This document shows, piece after piece, positions 25,490-34,852 of a DNA stretch of 64,000 nucleotides. The position numbers were made by a program, and so were the translations under genes. Numbering within the stretch: the stretch's first letter is position 1; each line of letters begins with the position of its first letter. Source of the stretch: Dyadobacter psychrotolerans (GTDB lineage: Bacteria > Bacteroidota > Bacteroidia > Cytophagales > Spirosomataceae); contig NZ_SMFL01000003.1 in NCBI RefSeq assembly GCF_004349265.1, forward strand, positions 620,001-684,000. Reading direction: 5' to 3'. Under the pieces are notes generated by a model that saw only the letters and a program-made list of their open reading frames with translations, was not told where the DNA came from and did not search any database.

Positions 25490-27082
25490 TCAAACCGCCA
25501 CTTTACCTGTCAAAACCGGTCTGGAATCTTTGGTATTACCTAAAATAGCCAAACTCCTTCTGAAAGCAACTTTAATATTTTCTTCTTCAAACTCACAAGT
25601 AACTGTTTCGTAATGTGCTGTTTCAATAAAACGCCAGGTCATTTCGAAGGTTTTGTCGTTGATCCAGGTTCCGTTTGCTGCGATTTTGGTTTTTGTTTCT
25701 CCCGGCACAGGCGTCAGTACAAGTTTCAACGGGATCGTAGAAAGATCTGTGAACCCTTCTATCCACTTATTTAGTCCGGCAGTGATTTGATGCGTTCCTT
25801 TGTCATCTGTCAAACTGAAAACACATGAATCAGCTTTAAAAGAGAGTGAAACCTGACTGACTTTTAATGAATTTTCAGTTATTCCAAACTTCTTGCCGCT
25901 TACTTTTGAAATCTGTTCGGAAGAACTTTTACCGTTAGCAAGTGGTAAACCAAGCGAAGTCAATTTTTGTTTTAACTGCTGCTGTTCTGACACGTTTGCC
26001 GTTAGCTCATTACTTTTAACCGCTGGCAAAATATGATTCCATACTTCATTCAGAATCGCACCCATATTTCCCGTTTCACTGGTGATGGCAATGACCATGT
26101 GCTGTTTAGGCATAACGATACAATACTGCCCGTAAGCACCGTCACCCCGGTAAGCCCCGTGCCTGCAGCGCCAAAACTGGTAACCATAGCCCTGCTGCCA
26201 GTCGTTATCCTCTTTTTTCCCTGACCCGCCTTTCGACTGGATGTGTGAAGTTGTTGCTTCCTGAATCCATGCTTCGGACAAAATCCGTTTACCGTTCCAC
26301 ATTCCTTTCTGCAAATAAAGCTGTCCGAATTTGGCTATATCTTCTGTTTTCACCCGAAGCCCCCAACCGCCGGTATTGATTCCGTTCGGATCAACTTCCC
26401 AATCGGCGCCTTCAATGCCTAAGGGTTTAAATAATCTGGGTGTGAGGTATTCAAGTACTGTCTGCCCGATAACTTTCTGAATAATAGCTGACAGTATATA
26501 AGTTGCGCCGCTGTTGTAGACAAAAAACGTTCCCGGTTCATGAACAACCGGCTGTGCCAGAAAGGATTTCACCCAGTTACTCTTCCCGGATTCTCTAAGT
26601 GCCGGTGTTGAATCCTTATCATGACCGGTTGACATCGTCAATAAATCGCGAACGCGCATTTTAGCCAGATTTTCGCTGATCTCTGCAGGTATATCCTTCG
26701 GGAAAAAGGATATTATCTTATCATTGACAGTCAGTTTGCCAGCATCAACTGCAAATCCGATGGCACTGGAAGTAAAACTCTTACTAAGCGAATAAAGTGT
26801 ATGTTTCAGGTTCGGCGCATATGGTGCCCACCATCCTTCAGCAAGTACTTTTCCATGCCGTAACACCATCAAACTATGCAGATTTAGCTTTTTGGCCTCA
26901 ACTGAATTAACAAAATCCAGAATTCCGGATGAAGTTACACCCTGTAATTCGGGTAAACTTCTTGGCAGCTGGCTTGTCTTAAAGGCTTCCGCCAGCAGTG
27001 GTCCGGAGAAATAACCGGCCAGCCCAAGCTGCAAAGCGCCCAGTCCGGCTTTCTGTAAAAATTCTCTTCTGTTAACGGTCAT
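25490..27082 (-). CDS. Serine hydrolase of the beta-lactamase/class C family with Tat signal
   Basis: Protein of 530 residues. NRREFLQKAGLGALQLGL is a twin-arginine signal. SLSKSFTSSAIG holds the S-x-x-K catalytic motif (near 95-98) and VYNSGATYILSAI holds the Tyr; the second motif reads YNS rather than YxN. RHGAYRGDGAYGQYC is near the third motif position. A C-terminal beta-rich extension of about 140 residues (SGKKFGITENSLKVSQVSL and on) follows the hydrolase domain. These enzymes are esterases, amidases or D-peptidases; no specific substrate is implied. Divergent from the helicase gene 52 bases away. Confidence 0.82.
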   Translation of the reverse strand: MTVNRREFLQKAGLGALQLGLAGYFSGPLLAEAFKTSQLPRSLPELQGVTSSGILDFVNSVEAKKLNLHSLMVLRHGKVLAEGWWAPYAPNLKHTLYSLSKSFTSSAIGFAVDAGKLTVNDKIISFFPKDIPAEISENLAKMRVRDLLTMSTGHDKDSTPALRESGKSNWVKSFLAQPVVHEPGTFFVYNSGATYILSAIIQKVIGQTVLEYLTPRLFKPLGIEGADWEVDPNGINTGGWGLRVKTEDIAKFGQLYLQKGMWNGKRILSEAWIQEATTSHIQSKGGSGKKEDNDWQQGYGYQFWRCRHGAYRGDGAYGQYCIVMPKQHMVIAITSETGNMGAILNEVWNHILPAVKSNELTANVSEQQQLKQKLTSLGLPLANGKSSSEQISKVSGKKFGITENSLKVSQVSLSFKADSCVFSLTDDKGTHQITAGLNKWIEGFTDLSTIPLKLVLTPVPGETKTKIAANGTWINDKTFEMTWRFIETAHYETVTCEFEEENIKVAFRRSLAILGNTKDSRPVLTGKVAV

Positions 27083-27093
27083 GTTAATAGTGG

Positions 27094-27101
27094 TATCTTT
27101 G
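27094..27101 (+). promoter_or_regulatory. Candidate -7 element of the DEAD-box helicase
   Basis: TATCTTTG matches TAnnTTTG, 33 bases before the ATG at 27135. No TTG at the ideal distance. Confidence 0.4.
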
Positions 27102-27134
27102 TAAAAAATATATCAGTCAGTATCCGTTTATCCT

Positions 27135-28277
27135 ATGTCTTTTCAATCTATCGGCCTTTCCGAACCATTACTTAAAACCATTGCAGAACAGAATTATACT
27201 CAACCTTATCCGATTCAGCAGGAAGCAATTCCGGCGATTTTGAAAGGCAGTGATATTCTGGGTATTGCAAAAACCGGATCCGGAAAAACGGCAGGTTTTG
27301 TATTGCCGATTCTGGAATGGTTTCAGGACAAAGGAGCTCCTAAAAACCGCTCAATCAGAGTTTTGGTTTTAGTACCGACGAGAGAACTGGCGCTGCAGAT
27401 TGCTGTGGTTTTTCAAACGTTCGGAGAAAAACTGCCCAGAAAAGTAAAGACAATGGCAGTTTACGGTGGTGTTTCCATAAACCCGCAAATGATCGGTTTG
27501 CAAAATGTGGAGATTCTGGTGGCAACTCCGGGAAGGCTGCTTGATCTTCTTTCACATAAAGCTTTAAGTATTTCTGATACTGAAATACTGGTTTTGGACG
27601 AAGCCGATAAAATGCTGAACATGGGTTTTGCAGATGAAATGAAAGATATCTTTTTCCTTCTTCCGAAAAAACGCCAGAGCATTCTTTTCTCGGCAACTTT
27701 GGGAGACGACGTAGAGGCAATCCATAAGAGTATTCTCCGAAATCCGCTTAAAATTGAAATAGCTGAGGAAGAACAAAATCTGGATTTGATCAAACAAACT
27801 GCTTATTTCGTCGATCCTGCCAGAAAAGGACCTTTGCTTCGATACATTATCAAAACAGAAGAAATGAAGCAGGTTCTGGTTTTTGTTTCGGCTACCAGAA
27901 CCGCAGACAACCTGGTTGAAAAGCTTTCTAAAAACGGAATTCAGGCAGCAGCTATGCACAGTGGTAAAAGCCAGGGAGCCAGAACAGAAGCTTTAAACAA
28001 ATTTAAATCAGGGAAATTGACTGTTTTGGTAGCCACGGATTTGGTTTCGAGAGGAATTGACATTCAGTTTTTACCTCATGTAATCAACTTTGAACTGCCC
28101 CGTTCACCGAAAGATTATATTCACCGCATTGGACGTACCGGACGTGCTGAAACATCAGGTGAAGCGATTTCGCTCATTTGTCCGGAAGATGAACATCATT
28201 TCAAAATTATTCAAAAGAAAATGGGTAAAAGAGTTGAAATGAAAGAGAGTGAGGATTTGGATCTGGCTGGATATTGA
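27135..28277 (+). CDS. DEAD-box RNA helicase (RhlE-like)
   Basis: Protein of 380 residues. It has the Q motif (FQSIGLSEPLLKTI ... YPIQQEAIPAIL), Walker A AKTGSGKT, PTREL, GG, TPGRLLD, DEAD, SAT, and in the second RecA domain VFVSATRTADNL, ATDLVSRGID and HRIGRTGRA. It ends soon after the core, with no long basic tail as in many RhlE or CshA proteins. Role is ATP-driven RNA unwinding in ribosome assembly or mRNA decay. It is convergent with the membrane protein gene at 28297 with only 19 bases between and no visible terminator. Confidence 0.9.
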   Translation: MSFQSIGLSEPLLKTIAEQNYTQPYPIQQEAIPAILKGSDILGIAKTGSGKTAGFVLPILEWFQDKGAPKNRSIRVLVLVPTRELALQIAVVFQTFGEKLPRKVKTMAVYGGVSINPQMIGLQNVEILVATPGRLLDLLSHKALSISDTEILVLDEADKMLNMGFADEMKDIFFLLPKKRQSILFSATLGDDVEAIHKSILRNPLKIEIAEEEQNLDLIKQTAYFVDPARKGPLLRYIIKTEEMKQVLVFVSATRTADNLVEKLSKNGIQAAAMHSGKSQGARTEALNKFKSGKLTVLVATDLVSRGIDIQFLPHVINFELPRSPKDYIHRIGRTGRAETSGEAISLICPEDEHHFKIIQKKMGKRVEMKESEDLDLAGY

Positions 28278-28296
28278 AACCCGACATTGCTTAAAG

Positions 28297-29277
28297 TCAG
28301 GATTTAAATTTAAAGGGGTTACCAAACCTTTGCCACCAGACCATTGCCAGTGCAATTGGAAAGCAAGAAGCAATCCAGAATGCCCGGCCATCAGGAAACG
28401 CAGAGATAATCATAAACAGCCACGGTAAAAATGCAGCCAGTGTACCCGTTATCAGTGGTAAATCCTGTTTCAAAAAATTTGTAACCTGCGATGTTTCCCG
28501 AAAAAGAAAAGTTAACCAGATTACTCCGGGAATTCCGAAACTCAAAATCGAACTTATATAAAAGTTAGGGCGCGAGAAGTTAAAATAAATTCTCCATGCC
28601 CTTGGTTTCCAAAAGAACGGGGTATTAACGTGCTCAGCAATATTAGACTTAACAACTGCAGTTATGGCGAAAAAAATCAAAATTGCTGCCGCGCTGAAAA
28701 AATACCATTTTTTATCATCACGACTGAAAGCATAGGCGGCTGCCACGGGAACCAGTATTACGATACCCTCTTTCGCCATTGTCCCCAATATCATTGCTAA
28801 GATAAAAAGCCAGTATTTATTTTTATAGATCGAAGAAGCGCCAAGAAAGATCATCGAAAGCGCGCCGGGATCGGTATATCCGATGGTGGAATAATAGAAA
28901 GTTGGAAACGAAAAAACAAAAAGATATAGCCCGCCCCATACATACTTTTCATCCAGACTTAAAGCTGTCAGCAACTGCCGGAGAAAATAAAGCGCCAACA
29001 GTAAAAAGAAAATATTTGCCAGGTTAATGGCCGTTAACGGTTCAAAAGGAAGAATCGCTGCCACTGCCGTAACAAGCAACCTCTCATTAAACGGCTCTTT
29101 GAACTGGTATGTAAGCGGTTCACCGCGAAGGAATTGAACATTTGCTATGTAAAATGTCGCATCATTTAAAGGACGCTTTATCAAAAGGTCATTTCGGTCA
29201 AACCTTATTGAAACGACAAGCAAAAAGCAAAAAATAAGGACAATTGTGTTCCTCCCGCCAGCCGCTAAAAATTGCAT
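28297..29277 (-). CDS. Multi-pass membrane protein, possibly GT-C fold glycosyltransferase-like
   Basis: Protein of 326 residues with about nine hydrophobic segments. The first extracytoplasmic loop (LLIKRPLNDATFYIANVQFLRGE) and short loops such as YYSTIGYTDPGALSMIFLG, followed by KNKYWLFILAMILGTMAKEGI, resemble polytopic GT-C type enzymes that use lipid-linked sugars. The usual Asp-Asp or Glu pair is not certain, so this is a weak call. It is a single gene with its own promoter, divergent from the SusC gene. Confidence 0.55.
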   Translation of the reverse strand: MQFLAAGGRNTIVLIFCFLLVVSIRFDRNDLLIKRPLNDATFYIANVQFLRGEPLTYQFKEPFNERLLVTAVAAILPFEPLTAINLANIFFLLLALYFLRQLLTALSLDEKYVWGGLYLFVFSFPTFYYSTIGYTDPGALSMIFLGASSIYKNKYWLFILAMILGTMAKEGIVILVPVAAAYAFSRDDKKWYFFSAAAILIFFAITAVVKSNIAEHVNTPFFWKPRAWRIYFNFSRPNFYISSILSFGIPGVIWLTFLFRETSQVTNFLKQDLPLITGTLAAFLPWLFMIISAFPDGRAFWIASCFPIALAMVWWQRFGNPFKFKS

Positions 29278-29339
29278 CGGATATTAAATAGTTACGTTAT
29301 CGGACTGAATGACAGCGACGCTGATTAAATATTTTTTAC

Positions 29340-29347
29340 CAAAAATA
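29340..29347 (-). promoter_or_regulatory. Candidate -7 element of the membrane protein gene
   Basis: On the minus strand TATTTTTG matches TAnnTTTG, 62 bases before the start at 29277. No clear -33 TTG. Confidence 0.35.
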
Positions 29348-29405
29348 GTATAAATATATCTGTGTATCTCATGCCATTCTCTCGGGCCAGGGTTAGCAGA
29401 CGCTG

Positions 29406-29430
29406 ATAACACTGACAATAGCAATGTTAT
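29406..29430. promoter_or_regulatory. Palindrome upstream of susC, candidate operator
   Basis: ATAACACTG (29406-29414) and CAATGTTAT (29422-29430) form 9-bp arms with one mismatch around a 7-base centre, about 105 bases before the SusC start. The size suits a dimeric regulator; the GntR protein at the other end of the locus is one candidate. Confidence 0.35.
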
Positions 29431-29533
29431 TATTGAAAAATTCTGATAAAATCTTGGCTTATACAGGAGTCTACATGAAGGTGGGGTTAATTGTTATCCT
29501 GACATTTGAATATAATTTTAATCGCATCAAATC

Positions 29534-32500
29534 ATGCATATTTACTACTTATCTAAAAAAATCAGGGAAAGGTTTCATGTATTTATCATGACCTTCTTAA
29601 TACTGCTCATTTCATCGGTAGTAACATTGGCCCAAATCACTGTTACCGGAAAGGTAACCGGCGGACCCACTAATGAATCTCTCCCAGGTGTGAACATTTT
29701 GGTTAAAGGAACCGCAACAGGTACTTCAACCAATGTGGAAGGAGAATTTTCGCTTAGTGCTCCGGCAACCGCTACACTTACCGTTTCCTTCATCGGGTAC
29801 GAGCCACAGGAAATTCCTGTTAACGGACGTACAAAAATCAACATTACTTTGAAGGAAGATTCAAAATCTCTTTCAGAGGTAGTTGTTATCGGTTACGGTA
29901 CTTCCAAAAGAGCTAATCTTACAGGAGCCGCAGCAAGTATATCTTCTAAGGACATTGAAGAACGTCCGGTTTCCCGCCTTGAGAACGTACTTGCCGGACA
30001 GCTTCCGGGAGTGGATGTGCAAACGACAACAGGTGAACCGGGTGCAGCCTTACAGATCCGTGTTCGCGGAACGGGTTCTCTGAATGCCTCAAATGATCCT
30101 TTGTACGTGGTTGATGGGGTCCCGGTAGAAACATTAAATGGTATCAACCCTTCCGATGTTCAGACAATTGACGTACTGAAAGATGCTTCCTCTGCGGCTA
30201 TTTACGGTTCACGCGGCTCGAATGGGGTTGTAATCATTACCACTAAAAGAGGTGTAAAAGGAAAACCACGTATTCAGTTTAATATGACTCAGGGTGTTTC
30301 CAAAGTAGAAGGCCGTATCGACATGATGTCACCTGAACAGTGGATTGAGCAGCGCAAAGAGGGTGTGGATGCGGCCTGGGTTAGCCGGGGTGTTACACTG
30401 AAAAAGCCTTATACTGCTTCCGATCCAATGGCCTTCCGTGCATCTGAACTTGGCATTTCTTTGAACAATCCGAACACATCTTTAATGTACGACCCTAAAT
30501 GGGCTTACGGAACGGATAGTCTTGATTATGTAGACTGGCAGGATGCGTTTTTTGGAAATACAGGAACAATTTCCAATTACCAGTTAAGTGTGAACGGTGG
30601 TTCTGACAATGTTACCTATAACATCAACGGAAGTTATATGGACCAAAAAGGAGTAATTATCAACACCAATTACAAACGTGCTACCGTTCGTGCAAACATT
30701 GATGCACAGGTTAATAAATTTATAAAAGTTGGTTTGACACTTTCACCTTCTATTGAGTGGATTAACGGCGGAGGCCAGGTTGACGGAAAGGATCGCCAGG
30801 GAATGAATGCGGTGCAGATGCCGCCGGTTGCTCCGCTCGGAACCGGGTATTATGTAGGTGCACAGCCTAACGGAACCTATCCATGGTCGGGTCGTTACAT
30901 CAGTCCGATTGCCGTTTTGGAAAGAACGCAAATTGACCAGACAAGAAACCGCCTGAATACAAATATCTACCTGCATGCAACACTGGCACGTGGCTTACAA
31001 CTACAATTGACCGGCGGTATGGACAACAACAATTCGATTTCGAATTCATTCACTCCAACCAATGCCATCCGCGACTGGGCAACTGTACCTTACGCAGGTT
31101 ATGCATCTACTTCGGACAGGCAAAACACCAACGATTACCGCTACCTGTTCCAAAGTACACTAAACTACAACAGAACATTTGGCAAACACAGTGTAACCGC
31201 GTTATTGGGTTACTCTGTTGAAAGAACCAATGGCTACGGCAACCGTCAGAACAACACACGTTTACCAAATGACTGGACAAACCTTTTCAACCAGGGATCT
31301 TCAACAGTTGGTATCACCAGCATCAGCCAGGATAAAACTGCGTTGATATCTTACTTCGGACGTGTGCAGTATGACTACAAAGAAAAATATCTTTTCTCAG
31401 CAAGTTTGCGCCGTGACGGTTCGTCTAAATTCGGATCTGATAACCGTTGGGGAACATTTCCTGCCGTATCGGCCGCATGGCGTGTATCGAGCGAAAGTTT
31501 CATGCAGGGTATTCAAAATATATCAGACCTGAAACTACGTGCGAGTTTTGGTATCACTGGTAACAACCGTATACCAAACAATGCCCAGTTCTCGCTTCTT
31601 GCAAACAGTGATTATGCATTAAATGGCGCACAGCAAACCGGTTACGCACCGTCGGGCTTTGAAAATACCCAACTAGGATGGGAACAAACAAGCAGTTATA
31701 ACTTTGGTGCAGATTTTGGTTTATTCAAAAACAGACTGGTCGTTGCCGCTGATTACTACGTTCGCAGAACTTCCGAACTTCTTTTGCAGGCTCCCGTTTC
31801 ATCACTTACCGGATTTACACGCAGCTGGCAGAATATCGGTGATATCGAAAACAAAGGATTTGAGTTGTCACTTAATTCAAGAAATACAACCGGTGTTTTC
31901 AAATGGGGAACAAATTTGAATGTGTCTTACAACCAGAACAGGGTTATAAAACTGGGTTACGACAACACGCCTATTCCGGCAGGATTCTCTGGTCTGACAT
32001 CGATGATTGAGGTTGGACAGCCAATTGGTTACTTTAAACTTTACGATGCAATCGGGGTTTATGAAAACCAGGCAGATGTTGATGGAAGTCCGATTATGTC
32101 CAAAACCATTGTGGGAGATTCAAAATATCGTGACGTAAATGGCGATAATAAAATCGACGAAAATGACCGGACCAAAGTGGGCCAGCCTTTACCTGCGTTT
32201 GTTTACGGTTTTACCAACAATTTCTCCTACCGCAATTTTGATCTGAATATTCTTTTGACCGCGCAAACAGGCGGAATGATTTACTCAATGATTGGCCGTT
32301 CGATCGACCGTCCGGGAATGGGGTATCTGTACAACAAACTGGCTAAATGGGAAAATCGCTGGAAATCTCCGGAAGATCCGGGCGATGGCATGACGCCGAG
32401 CATCAACGCCACTACAGGTTCTTACTATGATACCCGCTGGTTGTATAGCTCTGACTATATCCGTTTGAAAAATATCACTTTCGGATATAATGTACCAAAA

Positions 32501-32668
32501 ATGAAGTGGTTCGAACGGGCAAGAATTTATGTTTCTGTTGAAAACCCTTACATCTGGCACAAATACGACGGTGGTTACACTCCGGAAGCTGCCAACAATG
32601 AAGGAGGCGATTACGGTGGTTATCCTCAATCGAGAACATATTCTATCGGTATCAACCTGAATCTTTAA
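29534..32668 (+). CDS. SusC/RagA-type TonB-linked outer membrane transporter
   Basis: Protein of 1044 residues, the usual SusC length. A signal peptide (KKIRERFHVFIMTFLILLISSVVTLAQ) is followed by a carboxypeptidase-regulatory-like domain (TVTGKVTGG ... SLPGVNILVKGTATGT, about 35-115), a TonB-box-like VVIGYGT, the plug domain with DPLYVVDGVPV and YGSRGSNGVVIITTKRG, then a long 22-strand barrel ending in SIGINLNL. It imports oligosaccharides across the outer membrane with the SusD protein encoded 26 bases downstream. Context points to rhamnogalacturonan-I oligomers. Confidence 0.93.
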   Translation: MHIYYLSKKIRERFHVFIMTFLILLISSVVTLAQITVTGKVTGGPTNESLPGVNILVKGTATGTSTNVEGEFSLSAPATATLTVSFIGYEPQEIPVNGRTKINITLKEDSKSLSEVVVIGYGTSKRANLTGAAASISSKDIEERPVSRLENVLAGQLPGVDVQTTTGEPGAALQIRVRGTGSLNASNDPLYVVDGVPVETLNGINPSDVQTIDVLKDASSAAIYGSRGSNGVVIITTKRGVKGKPRIQFNMTQGVSKVEGRIDMMSPEQWIEQRKEGVDAAWVSRGVTLKKPYTASDPMAFRASELGISLNNPNTSLMYDPKWAYGTDSLDYVDWQDAFFGNTGTISNYQLSVNGGSDNVTYNINGSYMDQKGVIINTNYKRATVRANIDAQVNKFIKVGLTLSPSIEWINGGGQVDGKDRQGMNAVQMPPVAPLGTGYYVGAQPNGTYPWSGRYISPIAVLERTQIDQTRNRLNTNIYLHATLARGLQLQLTGGMDNNNSISNSFTPTNAIRDWATVPYAGYASTSDRQNTNDYRYLFQSTLNYNRTFGKHSVTALLGYSVERTNGYGNRQNNTRLPNDWTNLFNQGSSTVGITSISQDKTALISYFGRVQYDYKEKYLFSASLRRDGSSKFGSDNRWGTFPAVSAAWRVSSESFMQGIQNISDLKLRASFGITGNNRIPNNAQFSLLANSDYALNGAQQTGYAPSGFENTQLGWEQTSSYNFGADFGLFKNRLVVAADYYVRRTSELLLQAPVSSLTGFTRSWQNIGDIENKGFELSLNSRNTTGVFKWGTNLNVSYNQNRVIKLGYDNTPIPAGFSGLTSMIEVGQPIGYFKLYDAIGVYENQADVDGSPIMSKTIVGDSKYRDVNGDNKIDENDRTKVGQPLPAFVYGFTNNFSYRNFDLNILLTAQTGGMIYSMIGRSIDRPGMGYLYNKLAKWENRWKSPEDPGDGMTPSINATTGSYYDTRWLYSSDYIRLKNITFGYNVPKMKWFERARIYVSVENPYIWHKYDGGYTPEAANNEGGDYGGYPQSRTYSIGINLNL

Positions 32669-32693
32669 TTCACTGCTCCGGCATTAATTACAT

Positions 32694-34184
32694 ATGATAA
32701 TGAAAATTAAAAACATACTTACCTGCCTTGCCGCGATTGGCTTTACAGGGATGATCAGTTCCTGCAGTGAGGAAATCCTGGACATCACGCCGCTTACGAA
32801 CAATACTGCCAATGATTTTTACAAAAGTGAAGATCAGGTGAATCAGGGCGTTCTTGCTATATACAATTCATGGCTGCCCGTTCCGGTATCTTCAAACTGG
32901 TATTTATCAGAAGTCCGGTCAGACAATACACACGAGATCGAAGGCGGCGCACAGCGTGATTATAAAGAAGTAGGAACATTTACGGCATCTTCCCAAACCG
33001 CAGCTTTTCAAACGGCGTGGACGCAGCTTTACAGCGTAGTTTACCGCTCCAATGTGGTTTTATCAAAAATTGAAGGTTTTGAATTCGCCAGAGTTTCCCA
33101 GTTTAAGGCAGAAGCACGTTTCTTTCGTGCACTGGCCTATTTTGATTTGGTTCGTTACTGGGGAGATGTTCCGCTGGTGGATAAAGTTTTGAGTATTGTT
33201 GAAGCAAAAAATGCCTTGCGTGCTCCATCGGCGGATATTTACAAATTCATTGTTGACGACCTGATATTCGCTTCGGAAAATCTTCCGACAACCTATGCAG
33301 TTACCGACAAAGGAAGAGCAACAAAATATGCAGCCAAAGCATTACTTGGACGTGTATACCTCACCATGGCTGGTTATCCTTTAAAACAAACCGACAAACT
33401 GGCTCTTGCCAAAAAAGAACTTGCTGATGTAATGGCTGTGGGAACTACGCTTTTCCCGGCACCTGCACTTTACAAAGATCTGTTTACGATTGCAAATAAG
33501 AACAAGTACCACATTTTTGAAGTCCAGTATATTTCCGGCGGAAAGGGGCTTGGAAGCTCGTTACCATCAGAAATGGCCTTTCAGTTTCCCTCTCAGTGGA
33601 GTTCTTTCACAGGAGGTTTCGAAGGTGAAGTTGAGCCTGCACTTTTAGCATCTTACGCCCGTACGGATGCAAGAAAAGCAGCTACATTAGACTCAGGATA
33701 TGTTGATACAAAAACAGGCGCTACATCAGGTCGCGTACAGTTTACAAAATTTCTTGAAAAAGGAGACGCTTCGGTTACTTCCCGCAGTGACTACGCCCGT
33801 AATTTCCCGATCATTCGTTATGCCGATGTTCTGCTGATGTATGCTGAAATCCTCAATGAAGAAGCGGCAACACCGCCGGTTCAGGCCGTTCAATTATTAA
33901 ATCAGGTGCGCACCAATGCAAAAGTTGCTACCATTACGCCTGCCACAAAAGATGCTATGCGTCTGGCACTGGAAAATGAACGTCGCTGGGAATTTGCCGG
34001 TGAAGGCCTGAGATGGTTTGACCTTGTCCGTACCGAACGCGCTATTCCGGTTATGAATGAATTCATCAAATCTCATGACATTCCGCTGGCAAATGGCGTT
34101 ACCAAACGCGATTTACTCTTCCCGGTACCATTAGGAGAAATGCTGATCAATCCGGGATTCTGGAAGCAAAACGAAGGATATTGA
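32694..34184 (+). CDS. SusD/RagB-type substrate-binding lipoprotein
   Basis: Protein of 496 residues. The lipobox is MISSC (Cys24 from the first Met). DITPLTNNTANDFYKSEDQVNQGVLAIY is the SusD-like N-terminal start, TPR-type helices follow (FKAEARFFRALAYFDLVRYWGDVPLV), and the C-terminus has NERRWEFAGEGLRWFDLVR and LLFPVPLGEMLINPGFWKQN. It forms the lid of the SusC transporter at the cell surface. Two start codons (32694 and 32700) are possible. Confidence 0.92.
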   Translation: MIMKIKNILTCLAAIGFTGMISSCSEEILDITPLTNNTANDFYKSEDQVNQGVLAIYNSWLPVPVSSNWYLSEVRSDNTHEIEGGAQRDYKEVGTFTASSQTAAFQTAWTQLYSVVYRSNVVLSKIEGFEFARVSQFKAEARFFRALAYFDLVRYWGDVPLVDKVLSIVEAKNALRAPSADIYKFIVDDLIFASENLPTTYAVTDKGRATKYAAKALLGRVYLTMAGYPLKQTDKLALAKKELADVMAVGTTLFPAPALYKDLFTIANKNKYHIFEVQYISGGKGLGSSLPSEMAFQFPSQWSSFTGGFEGEVEPALLASYARTDARKAATLDSGYVDTKTGATSGRVQFTKFLEKGDASVTSRSDYARNFPIIRYADVLLMYAEILNEEAATPPVQAVQLLNQVRTNAKVATITPATKDAMRLALENERRWEFAGEGLRWFDLVRTERAIPVMNEFIKSHDIPLANGVTKRDLLFPVPLGEMLINPGFWKQNEGY

Positions 34185-34215
34185 TCGACAATATTAGTAG
34201 ACTCAGGTAATGCAG

Positions 34216-34250
34216 AACGGAGCGGGAAAAGATCTTGCTCCGTTTTTTTG
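34216..34250 (+). terminator. Rho-independent terminator after susD
   Basis: An 8-bp inverted repeat (34216-34223 with 34237-34244) followed by a run of seven T, 32 bases after the SusD stop. It separates susCD from the enzyme genes downstream or attenuates read-through. Confidence 0.75.
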
Positions 34251-34432
34251 TTTTTCAAACATCCCAAACAGGAGACCACAGGTGAGGCATGAACGGTAAA
34301 CCGGATACCTTTATCCATTGATATTTGACAAATATTGACAAAACATTAACCTTAAATTTAAAAGGATATTTCGCTGTCAGGTGCTTTTATCAGTTGACAT
34401 ACTTTTTAATAAACCTTAACCTGCAAGCCGCT

Positions 34433-34747
34433 ATGCAAACTGTTGCTTTTAAAATGAAACTCAATCCCGGCCTGGCCGGGGAATATAAAAAACGCCACGA
34501 CGAAATCTGGCCGGAGCTAAAAAAACTATTGAAAGATAACGGAATCAGCGATTATTCCATTTTTCTGGATGAAGAAACCAATATACTTTTTGCAGTACAA
34601 AAGCAGGACGGCAATGGCTCATCACAGGATTTGGGATCAACAGAAATCGTCAAAAAATGGTGGGCTTACATGGCTGAGGTAATGGAAACCAACCCGGATA
34701 ATTCACCGGTAAGTATTCCTTTACAACAGGTTTTTTATATGGAATAA
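34433..34747 (+). CDS. rhaM: L-rhamnose mutarotase
   Basis: Protein of 104 residues, exactly the size of RhaM. FKMKLNPGLAGEYKKRHDEIWPEL near the start and WWAYMAEVMETNPDNSPVS near the end match the family, which uses a His in KRHDEIWP for catalysis. The enzyme interconverts alpha and beta L-rhamnose in the cytoplasm. The frame is open upstream to 34325, but that extension has no family match. Its place between susCD and the PL11 lyase supports release of rhamnose from rhamnogalacturonan-I. Confidence 0.88.
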   Translation: MQTVAFKMKLNPGLAGEYKKRHDEIWPELKKLLKDNGISDYSIFLDEETNILFAVQKQDGNGSSQDLGSTEIVKKWWAYMAEVMETNPDNSPVSIPLQQVFYME

Positions 34748-34754
34748 AAGAATT

Positions 34755-34841
34755 TTTCACGCAGAGCAGAAAGTATAAACGCAGGGGTTTCGAAGGTCTC
34801 TGCGCTCTTTGCGTTTTTTAATTTTAAATCTTTGCGTGAAA
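34755..34841. repeat. Palindromic CGCAAAG-type intergenic element
   Basis: The ends form an inverted repeat (34755-34766 with 34830-34841, one mismatch) and the interior contains CTCTGCGCTCTTTGCG. The same building blocks occur in the element at 19775-19828. It lies between rhaM and the PL11 gene and ends 11 bases before the PL11 start codon. Confidence 0.6.
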
Positions 34842-34852
34842 CATAAATTGAA

